64,000 nucleotides of DNA from Steroidobacter agaridevorans (GTDB taxonomy: Bacteria > Pseudomonadota > Gammaproteobacteria > Steroidobacterales > Steroidobacteraceae): assembly GCF_009932555.1 (NCBI RefSeq), contig NZ_BLJO01000003.1:744001-808000 (forward strand). Reading direction: 5' to 3'. The notes below the pieces were generated by a model. The model saw only the letters and a program-made list of their open reading frames with translations. It searched no databases and had not been told where the DNA came from. This document shows positions 41,548 through 51,956 of this stretch, one piece after another. The position numbers and the translations under genes were made by a program. Positions within the stretch are counted from its first letter, which is position 1. Each line of letters begins with the position of its first letter.

Positions 41548-41986
41548 CGTACGGAGCCGCCGCTCCGAACGGCGGCTGGGCGCGCTCGCGCTGCTGGGAG
41601 TCGCGGCCGCCGCCATGCTCCTGCCCATTCCGCCGCTGGCCGCCGCACTGTTTTTTGTCATCGCCGCCAGCCTCGTCGGGTTCGGCCTGTGGTGGCAAGG
41701 ATGGCTCGGCGGGACCGACCGGTTGACGGCGGTCAGCTGGTTGTCCGACGGCAGCTGGCGGCTCGCCAGCGCCACCCGGCAAAATATTCCGGCCACGCTG
41801 TCCGCCAGCTCGCGCATCGGCAGCCGCTGGTTGTGGCTCCGCTGGCACATTCCGGGCGCGCACCCCCGGCATCGCTCGATGCTGATCCTGAAGGGCGACG
41901 TACTACCTGCAGAATTACGGCGTCTGAACGCCCGGTTGCGACTGGAATCAGTCTCTTTATGCGCTTTGGCCGGTGCGGGACGATGA
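41507..41986 (+). CDS. YgfX-like (CptA) membrane protein
   Basis: A 159-residue protein with two adjacent membrane helices (about residues 25-45 and 46-64) and a cytoplasmic domain (SWLSDGSWRLAS, RIGSRWLWLRW, LPAELRRLNARL). This is the pattern of YgfX/CptA, encoded beside sdhE in E. coli. CptA was described as the toxin partner of CptB, though that view has been disputed. ATG 41507 overlaps sdhE, implying translational coupling. Similarity is in layout, so confidence is moderate. Confidence 0.8.
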   Translation: MSLPDSAIPTLTLDVRSRRSERRLGALALLGVAAAAMLLPIPPLAAALFFVIAASLVGFGLWWQGWLGGTDRLTAVSWLSDGSWRLASATRQNIPATLSASSRIGSRWLWLRWHIPGAHPRHRSMLILKGDVLPAELRRLNARLRLESVSLCALAGAGR

Positions 41987-42043
41987 TTTTTGAAGCCCGT
42001 CACGCAATCGCTCAGCAAGTGTTCAGGAACGCTTATGTCGCAG

Positions 42044-42071
42044 CGAACTTTCGCGCGGCTCGTCAGTCTAT
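42044..42071 (+). promoter_or_regulatory. Candidate sigma-E-type promoter for rpoE
   Basis: GAACTT (42045-42050) and GTCTAT (42066-42071) are separated by 15 bases, similar to the RpoE consensus GGAACTT-N15/16-GTCNAA. It would give a leader of about 50 bases before rpoE, consistent with autoregulation known for this sigma factor. No experiment supports it here. Confidence 0.45.
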
Positions 42072-42131
42072 GAGGGCAGTCGTGGCGTTGCCGATGAGCG
42101 CGCTTCCGCCCACCGGGCAGGGAGCGGGCGC

Positions 42132-42722
42132 TTGACGACCAACGCGATCAACGCGGATGACACCGACCAGGAACTGGTCCGGCGCGTACAGGCGGGCGAC
42201 CAGACGGCGTTCAACCTGCTGGTGCTGAAATACCAGCATCGCGTGTTGAAGCTGGTGGGCCGCTTCGTCAACGATGCCGCCGAGGCCGAGGATGTCGCCC
42301 AGGAAGCCTTCCTCAAGGCGTACCGGGCACTGGCATCTTTTCGCGGTGACAGCGCGTTCTATACATGGCTGTATCGGATTGCGATCAACACCGCGAAAAA
42401 CGCGTTGGTGTCGCAGCGACGCCGGCCGGTGGACTTCGATCTGGATCTGCAGGATCCGGATCAGTACGACCGGCAGGCGAAACTGAAGGAAGCGGACACT
42501 CCCGAAGGGGTGCTGCTGACGGACGAGATTCGCGCCGTGGTCGAAGAGGCCATGGAGCAACTGCCCGAAGACCTGCGCACCGCCATCGTGCTGCGCGAGT
42601 TGGAAGGGCTGTCGTACGAGGAGATTGCCGAAGCAATGGATTGTCCGGTGGGCACGGTGCGGTCGCGGATTTTCCGGGCGCGCGAGGCCATCGATAAAAA
42701 GCTCAAGCCCCTACTCGATTAA
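42132..42722 (+). CDS. rpoE: RNA polymerase sigma-E factor (AlgU-like)
   Basis: An extracytoplasmic-function sigma factor that directs envelope-stress genes. The 196-residue protein has regions 2 (FNLLVLKYQHRVLKLVGRF ... AEDVAQEAFLKAYRAL) and 4 (LPEDLRTAIVLRELEGLSYE, GTVRSRIFRAREAIDKKL). The start is TTG 42132, with GGAG about 7 bases upstream. It stands before the anti-sigma genes rseA and rseB, as in E. coli and Pseudomonas. Confidence 0.97.
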   Translation: MTTNAINADDTDQELVRRVQAGDQTAFNLLVLKYQHRVLKLVGRFVNDAAEAEDVAQEAFLKAYRALASFRGDSAFYTWLYRIAINTAKNALVSQRRRPVDFDLDLQDPDQYDRQAKLKEADTPEGVLLTDEIRAVVEEAMEQLPEDLRTAIVLRELEGLSYEEIAEAMDCPVGTVRSRIFRAREAIDKKLKPLLD

Positions 42723-42806
42723 AATGATCGAGTGAGCAGGGGTGAGCCGTCCGACGGGCGTGGAGTTGTGGCAAATTTGATGGGCGAAGACCATCGTGGT
42801 GACAGC

Positions 42807-43508
42807 ATGACGGATGCTCTGAACGAACAGCTTTCTGCCTGCCTGGACGGCGAATTGCCGCCGGCGGAGCTCGACCTGCTGTTGAAGCGGGTGGGGCGGG
42901 AGGCTGAGCTGCGTGCCGCGATCGGCCGCTACTCGCTGATCGGCGAGGCGATGCGGGCCGAACGTCCAGCGGTCGCGTCGCGCGATTTCGCCAGCAAGGT
43001 CATGGCCGCAGTGGCCGCTGAACCGGCCCAGGCCGAGACGGCGGCGCCGATGGCTCGTCCGAAGGTCGCTCAGAAGCCGGCCGCCGCCGAGCGCGCCTCG
43101 GGAATGTCGCCGGCAGTCATTCGCTATCTGCGTCCCGCAGCCGGCATGGCCATTGCCGCCGGTGTCGCGGCGGTCGCCGTGCTGACGATGCAGCCGACCG
43201 GTCAGTCCGATCTGGGTGTGGTGAGCACTCCGCTGGTCGCGGCGAATCAACCTGCCGCGAACGAGCCAGTGGTTGCATCGGATGCCGAGTCGAGCTACGT
43301 GGTGCCGACCTCGACGACCCAGTCTCCCTTCATTCCGGCGACGCGCCTGACCAATTACGTGGTCGCGCACAGTGAATATTCATCGCCGCTCGGCCGTCGC
43401 TCGGTGTTGAGCGGCGTGCTGGCCGATGACCAGGAAGCGCAAGCCCTCGAGTCCGGCGAAGGCGAGATCAAGATTTCCATCGGCGACGACGGCTCCGCGG
43501 AACGTTGA
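42807..43508 (+). CDS. rseA: Anti-sigma-E factor RseA/MucA-like
   Basis: RseA holds sigma-E inactive from the inner membrane until proteolysis. From ATG 42807 the product is 233 residues. The anti-sigma domain (MTDALNEQLSACLDGELPPA; DFASKVMAAVAA) is followed by a membrane helix (about 110-130, GMAIAAGVAAVAVL) and a periplasmic region. An in-frame ATG at 42780 and an earlier start at 42732 are possible, but the family begins near MTDAL. Its stop overlaps the rseB start by one base. Confidence 0.9.
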   Translation: MTDALNEQLSACLDGELPPAELDLLLKRVGREAELRAAIGRYSLIGEAMRAERPAVASRDFASKVMAAVAAEPAQAETAAPMARPKVAQKPAAAERASGMSPAVIRYLRPAAGMAIAAGVAAVAVLTMQPTGQSDLGVVSTPLVAANQPAANEPVVASDAESSYVVPTSTTQSPFIPATRLTNYVVAHSEYSSPLGRRSVLSGVLADDQEAQALESGEGEIKISIGDDGSAER

Positions 43509-44548
43509 TGGCATCACAGCGCGCCACTGTCTCTATGCTGATTAGATGGCCTGTTACGCTGATCGCCGCCTTGCTGACGGTGGCTTCCACGGCGAATGCC
43601 GGGGATCGCGAAGCCCGCCAGTGGCTCGAGCGCATGTCGGAGGCGCTCGCCACCCGCAATTACGAAGGCCGTTTTTTCCACATGCGCGACTCCCGTCGGG
43701 AGGCGATGCGCATCTATCACCGGGTCGACAAGGGCAAGGTGACCGAGCGGCTGGTGTCGCTCGACGGCAGCGGCCGCGAAATCATCCGCAATCAGAGCGA
43801 AGTGGTTTGCTATCTGCCGGACCGTCGCACGGTGCTGGTGGAGAAGCGCACCGACGACAACACGCTGCTCGCCGCCGTGCCGGCGTACAACGAAGAGCTC
43901 GAAGCTCACTACAACATCGAGCGCGGCCCATTCACCAAGGCGCTGGGCCGCCGCACGCAGGTGATCAATGTCACCCCGCGCGACCAGTTCCGCTATGGCT
44001 ATCGCCTGTGGCTGGATGACGAGACCGCGATGCCGCTGAAGTCGCAGCTGTGCGATCGCGACGGCAATGTCATCGAGCAGATCCTGTTCGCGGAGCTGAA
44101 CTTCCGCGACCGTATTCCCGCCGACAGTCTCAAGCCATCGATTTCCGGCGAAGGTTTTCGCTGGATCCGGCAGGACGTGCAGCCACAGCTGGCTGCGGGT
44201 CAGGTCGGAGGGTGGGGCGTGATTCGCCTGCCCGCGGGCTTCCGGCTGACGGCGTGGCGCATTCAATTGATCGCCGGCTCCAACGTTCCGGTGCAGCACC
44301 TGGTGTATTCGGATGGCCTGGCGTCGGTGTCGGTGTTCATCGAGCCGTCCGACCCGCAGGCGCAGCCCATGCGGGGCCTGGCCAAGGTCGGGGCCGCCTT
44401 TGCATTCTCGCGGGCACTGGACGGTCACCAGGTCACGGCTGTAGGCGAAGTGTCGCCAGTCACCCTGGAAGCGATTGCCTCCAGCGTCACCAAGGATGAG
44501 GCCAAGACCGCCCCCACCCCCGCAACCGCCGTCCCGCCCCAGCAATAA
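43508..44548 (+). CDS. rseB: Sigma-E factor regulatory protein RseB/MucB-like
   Basis: RseB binds periplasmic RseA and senses lipopolysaccharide or unfolded envelope signals. The 346-residue protein has a signal peptide (to about residue 31) and MucB/RseB domains: WLERMSEALATRNYEGRFFH at the start, EIIRNQSEVVCYLPDRRTV, then SDGLASVSVFIEPSD and the C-terminal VTAVGEVSPVTLEAIA. It overlaps rseA by one base (TGATG) and the next gene likewise. Confidence 0.93.
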   Translation: MASQRATVSMLIRWPVTLIAALLTVASTANAGDREARQWLERMSEALATRNYEGRFFHMRDSRREAMRIYHRVDKGKVTERLVSLDGSGREIIRNQSEVVCYLPDRRTVLVEKRTDDNTLLAAVPAYNEELEAHYNIERGPFTKALGRRTQVINVTPRDQFRYGYRLWLDDETAMPLKSQLCDRDGNVIEQILFAELNFRDRIPADSLKPSISGEGFRWIRQDVQPQLAAGQVGGWGVIRLPAGFRLTAWRIQLIAGSNVPVQHLVYSDGLASVSVFIEPSDPQAQPMRGLAKVGAAFAFSRALDGHQVTAVGEVSPVTLEAIASSVTKDEAKTAPTPATAVPPQQ

Positions 44549-44784
44549 TGACCGCTTGGACGGTGCTCAGCCGCGCCGAGTGCAGCCTGTGCGAGCAATT
44601 GCTGACAGAGCTGGCCGAAGAATTGAGCCCCGCCGAGGCCGCCCGGGTCAGCGTGGTCGATGTCGACGGCGACCCGGCGCTGGCCCGTAAATACGGTCAC
44701 CGGGTGCCCGTCCTGCTCGCCGACGGCGACTTCGTCTGCGACTACCGCCTGGACCGGGAGCGGGTCCGGCAGATCGTCCGCTAG
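44548..44784 (+). CDS. Glutaredoxin-family protein (thioredoxin fold)
   Basis: A 78-residue thioredoxin-fold protein with a CxxC active site (C12-S-L-C15 in [13 protein letters not shown]) and the cis-Pro motif [11 protein letters not shown]. It resembles DUF836/glutaredoxin-like proteins that reduce small disulfides. The overlap with rseB (TAATG) places it in the sigma-E operon, which suggests envelope redox duties, though no partner is known. In Pseudomonas mucD lies at the comparable place. Confidence 0.85.
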   Translation: MTAWTVLSRAECSLCEQLLTELAEELSPAEAARVSVVDVDGDPALARKYGHRVPVLLADGDFVCDYRLDRERVRQIVR

Positions 44785-44827
44785 CCGGCAGTTCGCTAAC
44801 GGCCAACCGCCGGCCGCCAACCCCCGC

Positions 44828-44833
44828 TATAAT
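44828..44833 (+). promoter_or_regulatory. Perfect TATAAT element upstream of lepA
   Basis: A full TATAAT stands in the 97-base gap before lepA, 48 bases before the start codon, in a very GC-rich stretch. No good -35 hexamer lies 16-18 bases upstream, so promoter status is uncertain. Confidence 0.4.
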
Positions 44834-44881
44834 CCGCGGCCGCCGGCCAGTCCCCCGGCCCGCAATTACAAGCCCTTGCAG

Positions 44882-46684
<1,803 letters not shown>

Positions 46685-46695
46685 GTGGACAAAGC

Positions 46696-47493
46696 ATGAT
46701 CTTCGACTTCTCGTTCATCCTGGTCGCGGCAACGTTGCTGACCGGCCTGATCTGGGGCATCGACTCGCTGGCCTTCAAGCCCAAGCGTGTGGCTGCGGCC
46801 AGCGCCAAAGGCGTGGCGCCGGACAACATTCGCGAGCCGCTGATGGTCGAATACGCGCGCTCGTTCTTTCCCGTCATCCTGATCGTGCTGCTGATCCGCT
46901 CGTTCCTGTTCGAGCCGTTCCGCATTCCCTCCGACTCGATGATGCCGACGCTGCTGGACGGCGACTTCATCTTCGTCAACAAGTTTTCCTACGGTCTGCG
47001 CCTGCCGGTGGTCAACACCAAGGTCGTCTCGATCGGCGATCCGCAGCGGGGCGATGTCATCGTGTTCCGCCTGCCGCGGGATCCGGCGACCAACTACATC
47101 AAGCGGCTGGTCGGCCTGCCGGGCGACCACATCGTGGTGCGCGGCGAGAACCTGTATATCAACGGCGAGCGCGTGCCGACGGAATTGAACGGGCCTTATA
47201 ACGAACACGGCACCCGCGCGATGCGGGCGACCGAGCATCTCGGCAACGTCGACCACAGCGTGCTGTACATGCGTGACCGGTACGACGGCGAGGGCCGGGA
47301 TTACGATGAGATCGTGCCGGCCGGCCATTACTTCTTCATGGGCGACAACCGGGACAACAGCAAGGACAGCCGGTTCTTCGATGTCGGCTTCGTGCCGGAG
47401 CGCAACCTGGTCGGCAAAGCGGTCCGGATCTGGCTCAACTGGGACCTGCCGAACGCGCCAATTTGGGACCGGATCGGCGCTCCAATCCACTGA
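46696..47493 (+). CDS. lepB: Signal peptidase I
   Basis: LepB removes Sec and Tat signal peptides at the outer face of the inner membrane. The 265-residue protein has two N-terminal membrane helices, the catalytic Ser S81 in PSDSMMPTL and catalytic Lys K136 in YIKRLVGLPGD, then GDNRDNSKDSR. ATG 46696 lies 11 bases after lepA, the common lepA-lepB order. Confidence 0.97.
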   Translation: MIFDFSFILVAATLLTGLIWGIDSLAFKPKRVAAASAKGVAPDNIREPLMVEYARSFFPVILIVLLIRSFLFEPFRIPSDSMMPTLLDGDFIFVNKFSYGLRLPVVNTKVVSIGDPQRGDVIVFRLPRDPATNYIKRLVGLPGDHIVVRGENLYINGERVPTELNGPYNEHGTRAMRATEHLGNVDHSVLYMRDRYDGEGRDYDEIVPAGHYFFMGDNRDNSKDSRFFDVGFVPERNLVGKAVRIWLNWDLPNAPIWDRIGAPIH

Positions 47494-47551
47494 TTGGAGT
47501 ATCTTGCGCGCCATGCTGGCCTATATCCGGCCTGTTTAACGGAGTTCGTGC

Positions 47552-47923
47552 ATGCGGTCTCGTCAGCGTGGCGCCACAGCCCTGGGCATGATCACCATCC
47601 TCGCCATCGTGGGCTTGGGCTTATACGGCGTGATCCGGGTGGTGCCGCTGTACCTCGAGTACATGGCGGTCGTCCGGGCGATGGAACAGACCGCCCAAGA
47701 AGGCGCCGCCTCGCCGAAGGACATCCGGACCGCACTCGGGCGGCGCTGGTCAATCGAGGACATCAAAAGCGTCGACTACAAGGACATTGAGGTCAAGCGG
47801 AGCGGCAACGGCTACAGCATGCGCGCCTGGTATCGTGCCGAAGCGCCTTTCATCTCGAATATTTCGCTGGTCGTCGACTTCGACAAGACTGTCAGCACCG
47901 GCGGAGCGATGGCTGAGACTTGA
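47552..47923 (+). CDS. DUF4845 membrane protein
   Basis: A 123-residue single-helix protein (helix about residues 10-30, LGMITILAIVGLGLYGVIRV) with a pilin-like N-terminal part and DUF4845 features (VRAMEQTAQ, SPKDIRTALGRRWSIEDI, GYSMRAWYRAEAPFISNISL). Members occur between lepB and rnc in many Gammaproteobacteria; their role is unknown. The stop overlaps the rnc start by four bases. Confidence 0.88.
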   Translation: MRSRQRGATALGMITILAIVGLGLYGVIRVVPLYLEYMAVVRAMEQTAQEGAASPKDIRTALGRRWSIEDIKSVDYKDIEVKRSGNGYSMRAWYRAEAPFISNISLVVDFDKTVSTGGAMAET

Positions 47924-48618
47924 AGACTGCTTCCCAATGGCTGCGTGACAAGCTTGGATACGAGTGCCGCGACCCGGCCTTGCTCGAGTCGGCGCTCACC
48001 CATCGCAGCGCCGGTGGCTCGCACAACGAGCGCCTGGAGTTCCTCGGCGACGCGGTCCTCAACTGCGTCGTCGCCAAGCTGGTGTTCCATGAGTTCGCGA
48101 CCGCCGACGAAGGCGACCTGTCCCGCTTCCGCGCCAGCCTGGTGAGCGGAGAGGCGCTGGCTGTGATCGCCGCGGAAATCGATCTGGGCAGCCAGCTGCG
48201 GCTGGGATCCGGCGAGCTGAAGTCCGGCGGTTTCCGACGCAAATCGATTCTGGCCGACGCCCTCGAGGCGCTGTTTGGCGCGGTCTATCTCGACGGCGGC
48301 TTCGAGGCCGCGGCTGGGGTGATCGAGCGCCTGTTCGTGCCGCGGCTGGACCGGCTGCCGAGCGCGGCCGAGCTCAAAGATCCCAAGACGCGTCTGCAGG
48401 AGGCGCTGCAGGCACGCGGATTGCCCTTGCCTTCATACGCAGTCGAATCCATCTCCGGCGAGGCGCACAATCAAGTTTTCCAGGTGCGCTGCTCGGTCAG
48501 CTCGCTGGGCCTGAAAGTATCGGCGAGCGGCGCCAGCCGGCGCCGTGCCGAGCAGGCCGCCGCGCAACTGTTGTTGGCAGCCTTTCACGAGAGCCAGGGA
48601 ATTTCCCCTCGGCCCTGA
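47920..48618 (+). CDS. rnc: Ribonuclease III
   Basis: RNase III cleaves double-stranded RNA in rRNA maturation and mRNA decay. The 232-residue protein has the signature ERLEFLGDAVL (residues 37-47), the second metal site DALEALFGAVYLDGG and a C-terminal dsRBD ending GASRRRAEQAAAQLLLA. The start is TTG 47920, which overlaps the DUF4845 stop. A weak start codon here may limit expression. era follows after 22 bases. Confidence 0.97.
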   Translation: MKTASQWLRDKLGYECRDPALLESALTHRSAGGSHNERLEFLGDAVLNCVVAKLVFHEFATADEGDLSRFRASLVSGEALAVIAAEIDLGSQLRLGSGELKSGGFRRKSILADALEALFGAVYLDGGFEAAAGVIERLFVPRLDRLPSAAELKDPKTRLQEALQARGLPLPSYAVESISGEAHNQVFQVRCSVSSLGLKVSASGASRRRAEQAAAQLLLAAFHESQGISPRP

Positions 48619-48640
48619 TCACCTTTGATGAGTAAGCGCG

Positions 48641-49603
48641 ATGCATGAGGATCCCCCTGAGTTCGATGATGTGGACGACGGCGCCGAGCAGGCCGAGGCG
48701 GGCGATCCCGTCCCGTCGAACTATCGCTGCGGTTTCGCCGCGATCGTCGGCCGGCCCAACGTGGGCAAGTCGACGCTGCTGAATGCCTTGCTCCACCGCA
48801 AGGTCAGCATCGTCAGTCCCAAGCCGCAGACCACGCGTCATCGCATCCTCGGCATCCTGACGCGACCGGAAGAGCAGATCATTTTCGTCGACACGCCGGG
48901 CATTCATTCCTCGGCGCGTCGCGCGATGAACCGACATATGAATCGCGCCGCGCTGTCATCGCTGGCGGACGCGGACATCAACCTGTTCGTCGTCGAGTCG
49001 TTGAGCTGGAGCGAAGAGGATCAGCGCGTGCTCGATGCGCTGAAACAGCAGAAGCGCCCGATCATTCTCGTGCTCAGCAAAGTCGACAAGGTGCAGCCGC
49101 GCGAGCGCATGTTGCCGTTCATCCAGGAAATGAATCGTCGCGCCGAGTTCGTCGAAGTGGTGCCGCTGTCGGCGCTGAAAAAAAGCAATCTCGAGCAGCT
49201 GCCGTCGATCATCGCGAAGCACCTGCCGCTGTCGCCGCCGCATTTCCCGCCCGATCAGGTGACCGATCGCAGCCCGGAATTCCAGGCCGCCGAGATCGTG
49301 CGCGAGAAACTCACCTTGCGTCTGCGCCAGGAACTGCCGTACGGACTGACCGTGGCCCTCGAGCAATTCAAGGAAGAAGACGGCCGGCTGCTGGTCAATG
49401 CCGTGATCTGGGTCGAGCGCACCGGCCAGAAGGCCATCGTCATCGGCCAGGGCGGCGAGCAATTGAAGGAAGTGGGCCGCTCGGCGCGCATCGAAATGTC
49501 CAATCTGTTCGGCCGGCCCGTGCACCTGGAGCTGTGGGTGAAGGTCAAGGAGAACTGGTCGGACAACGAGATGGCGCTGAAGCAGTTGGGATATGAGATG
49601 TGA
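48641..49603 (+). CDS. era: GTPase Era
   Basis: Era binds 16S rRNA and assists 30S assembly. The 320-residue protein has G1 GRPNVGKS (37-44), effector QTTRHRI, G3 DTPG, G4 SKVD and SALKKSN, then the KH domain (VIGQGGEQLKEVGRSARIEM). It has an acidic N-terminal extension of about 28 residues (PPEFDDVDDGAEQAEAGD) compared with E. coli Era. recO follows after 6 bases. Confidence 0.97.
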   Translation: MHEDPPEFDDVDDGAEQAEAGDPVPSNYRCGFAAIVGRPNVGKSTLLNALLHRKVSIVSPKPQTTRHRILGILTRPEEQIIFVDTPGIHSSARRAMNRHMNRAALSSLADADINLFVVESLSWSEEDQRVLDALKQQKRPIILVLSKVDKVQPRERMLPFIQEMNRRAEFVEVVPLSALKKSNLEQLPSIIAKHLPLSPPHFPPDQVTDRSPEFQAAEIVREKLTLRLRQELPYGLTVALEQFKEEDGRLLVNAVIWVERTGQKAIVIGQGGEQLKEVGRSARIEMSNLFGRPVHLELWVKVKENWSDNEMALKQLGYEM

Positions 49604-49609
49604 GGCAGC

Positions 49610-50341
49610 GTGAGCGACGCTCGCCGCATTCAACTGCAGCCCGCCTACGTGCTGCATCACCGGCCGTATCGGGATACGAGCCGGATTCTCGAGCTGTTTA
49701 CTAGAGATCACGGGCGAGTCTCCGTATTTGCCCGCGGCGCGCGCGGCGGCGCCAAGGCCAGCGCGTCGCTACTGCCCATCCTGCAACCGTTCAACCGTTT
49801 GCTCGTTTCATGGAGCGGGCGAGGCGAGGCGGGGCAGCTCACCGGTGCGGAGTTCGACGGCGCGATGACGCCGTTGCCGGCCGACCGACTGGTGCACGGC
49901 TTTTACTTGAACGAGCTGCTGCTGAAGCTGTTCGCTCGGCATGACAGCCATCCCGATGTGTTCGCGCTCTATTCGCAGACGATGGATCGGTTGAAGCTCG
50001 AGGATGCGATCCGTCCGCTGCGCCTGTTCGAGAAGCGCCTGCTCGAAGCGATCGGCTATGGTCTCGCCTTGGAACGGGATGCACAGGATGGCTCGCAGCT
50101 CGATCCGGACGCTTCCTATCATTACCGGATGGAACAAGGTCCGGTGCGCGTCGAAGGCGCTGCCGAGAGCGCCCTGGTTTATTCCGGCGCAACGCTGCTG
50201 TCGCTCGGACGCGAGGAGCTGTCGGATCCGGCAGTTTGTACCGATGCCCGCCGTTTGCTGCGCGCCGCTTTGGACCGCTGCCTGGATGGCCGAGAGCTGC
50301 GCACCCGGCACGTGATGCTGGCGTTGAGAAAGGGAAAATGA
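49610..50341 (+). CDS. recO: DNA repair protein RecO
   Basis: RecO helps load RecA on gapped DNA with RecF and RecR. The 243-residue protein has an OB fold (AYVLHHRPYRDTSRILELFT, VSVFARGARGGAK) and a helical C-terminal part without the usual Cys zinc site evident. The start is GTG 49610. It precedes pdxJ by 12 bases, as in E. coli. Confidence 0.94.
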   Translation: MSDARRIQLQPAYVLHHRPYRDTSRILELFTRDHGRVSVFARGARGGAKASASLLPILQPFNRLLVSWSGRGEAGQLTGAEFDGAMTPLPADRLVHGFYLNELLLKLFARHDSHPDVFALYSQTMDRLKLEDAIRPLRLFEKRLLEAIGYGLALERDAQDGSQLDPDASYHYRMEQGPVRVEGAAESALVYSGATLLSLGREELSDPAVCTDARRLLRAALDRCLDGRELRTRHVMLALRKGK

Positions 50342-50353
50342 CAGCATTCTCGA

Positions 50354-51082
50354 ATGCTTCACCTCGGTGTCAATGTCGATCACGTAGCCACGCTCCGTCA
50401 GGCGCGCCGCACTACCTATCCTGATCCGCTGTTTGCGGCGTTGATCGCCGAGCAGGCGGGCGCGGACAGCATCACCATTCATCTGCGCGAAGACCGTCGG
50501 CATATCCAGGACCGCGATGTCCGCATGTGCAAGGGCGCGCTGCAGACGCGGCTGAACCTGGAGATGGCTGCGACCGATGAAATGGTGCGAATCGCCTTGG
50601 AAGTGCGGCCCCCCGACGTGTGCCTGGTGCCGGAGAAGCGCACCGAAGTCACGACCGAGGGCGGTCTCGATGTGCTCGGTCAGCAGGACTCGTTGAAAAG
50701 GATCTGTGGCCGGCTGAAAGAGGCGGGCATCCGTGTCTCGCTGTTCATCGATCCCGAGCCCGCGCAGCTGGAAGCCGCAGTGCGTGTCGGCGCACCTGTC
50801 GTCGAGTTGCACACCGGCGCCTATGCCGAAGCGCTCGGCGAGCATCGCGCCAAAGAGCTCAATCGCATCGAGGTTGCTGCCCGTTACGCCGCCAAGCTCG
50901 GGCTCACAGTGCATGCCGGGCACGGCCTGCACTATCACAACGTGCAGCCCATCGCCGCGATTCCCGAGATCGTCGAATTGAACATCGGGCACGCCATCGT
51001 CGCGCATGCCGTGATCCACGGCCTGGCGACGGCGGTCTCGGAGATGAAGCGCCTGATGCTGCAGGCCCGCGCCGGACGATGA
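50354..51082 (+). CDS. pdxJ: Pyridoxine 5'-phosphate synthase
   Basis: PdxJ condenses 1-deoxyxylulose 5-phosphate with 3-amino-2-oxopropyl phosphate to make pyridoxine 5'-phosphate. The 242-residue protein has the family series [81 protein letters not shown] and [13 protein letters not shown]. acpS does not follow, unlike in E. coli. Confidence 0.97.
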   Translation: MLHLGVNVDHVATLRQARRTTYPDPLFAALIAEQAGADSITIHLREDRRHIQDRDVRMCKGALQTRLNLEMAATDEMVRIALEVRPPDVCLVPEKRTEVTTEGGLDVLGQQDSLKRICGRLKEAGIRVSLFIDPEPAQLEAAVRVGAPVVELHTGAYAEALGEHRAKELNRIEVAARYAAKLGLTVHAGHGLHYHNVQPIAAIPEIVELNIGHAIVAHAVIHGLATAVSEMKRLMLQARAGR

Positions 51083-51152
51083 TTTCCGGCCTCTGCGCCG
51101 AGGCGCACCGGCGGCATCCCTGAAGATTTCTTTGCGCACCCGAGGTGCGAGC

Positions 51153-51956
51153 ATGGCTGTTTTCGTTTTCGATATAGAAACCATTCCCGACGTCGAGCTG
51201 GGCCGGCGCATCTACGATCTGGGCGACCTGAGCGACAAGCAGGTCGGCTACGTCATGCAAGCCAAGCGGCGCGAGGAATCGGGCACCGAATTTCTTTCTT
51301 ATGAGCAGCAGCGCGTGGTCGCGATCTCGGTCGCACTGCGCACGCGCGACACCTTCAAGGTCTGGTCGCTCGGCGATCCGAACGCTTCGGAAGCGGAGAT
51401 CATCCAGCGCTTCTACGACGGCATCGACAAGTTCACGCCGGACCTGGTGTCCTGGAACGGCGGCGGCTTCGATCTGCCGGTGCTGCATTATCGCGCGCTT
51501 CGCCATGGCATCGTCGCGCCGCGCTATTGGGAGTCGGGCGAAGAGGATCAATCGTTCCGCTTCAACAACTATCTGAACCGCTATCACTCGCGGCATCTGG
51601 ACCTGATGGATGTGTTGTCGAGCTTCCAGGGACGGGCGCGCGTGAGCCTGCAAGCGGCCGCGATGCTGTTGGGACTGCCGGGCAAGCTGGGCATGAGCGG
51701 CGACAAAGTCTGGGATGCGTATCTCGACGGCCAGCTCGATGTGATCCGCAACTATTGTGAAACCGACGTGCTGAATACTTTCCTGGTCTATTTGCGTTTC
51801 GAGCTGATGCGCGGTCGCTTGATGCGCGATGAATATCACGCCGAGGTGGCTCGCGTGCGCGATGTGCTCGCGGCCCAGGGCAAGCCGCATTTCCAGGAAT
51901 TCCTCGCCGCCTGGGGGCCGCCGCCGGATGTGATTTCGCAAGGGCCGTGCACGTGA
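51153..51956 (+). CDS. PolB-type 3'-5' exonuclease
   Basis: A 267-residue DEDDy-type exonuclease: Exo I FVFDIETIPD, Exo II LVSWNGGGFDLPVL and Exo III-type Y-x-x-x-D (DVIRNYCETDVLNT). It belongs to the stand-alone PolB-like exonuclease family (PF10108). ATG 51153 has GAGG about 7 bases upstream; a start at 51132 would add seven residues. Its stop overlaps the rlmD start by four bases. Confidence 0.88.
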   Translation: MAVFVFDIETIPDVELGRRIYDLGDLSDKQVGYVMQAKRREESGTEFLSYEQQRVVAISVALRTRDTFKVWSLGDPNASEAEIIQRFYDGIDKFTPDLVSWNGGGFDLPVLHYRALRHGIVAPRYWESGEEDQSFRFNNYLNRYHSRHLDLMDVLSSFQGRARVSLQAAAMLLGLPGKLGMSGDKVWDAYLDGQLDVIRNYCETDVLNTFLVYLRFELMRGRLMRDEYHAEVARVRDVLAAQGKPHFQEFLAAWGPPPDVISQGPCT

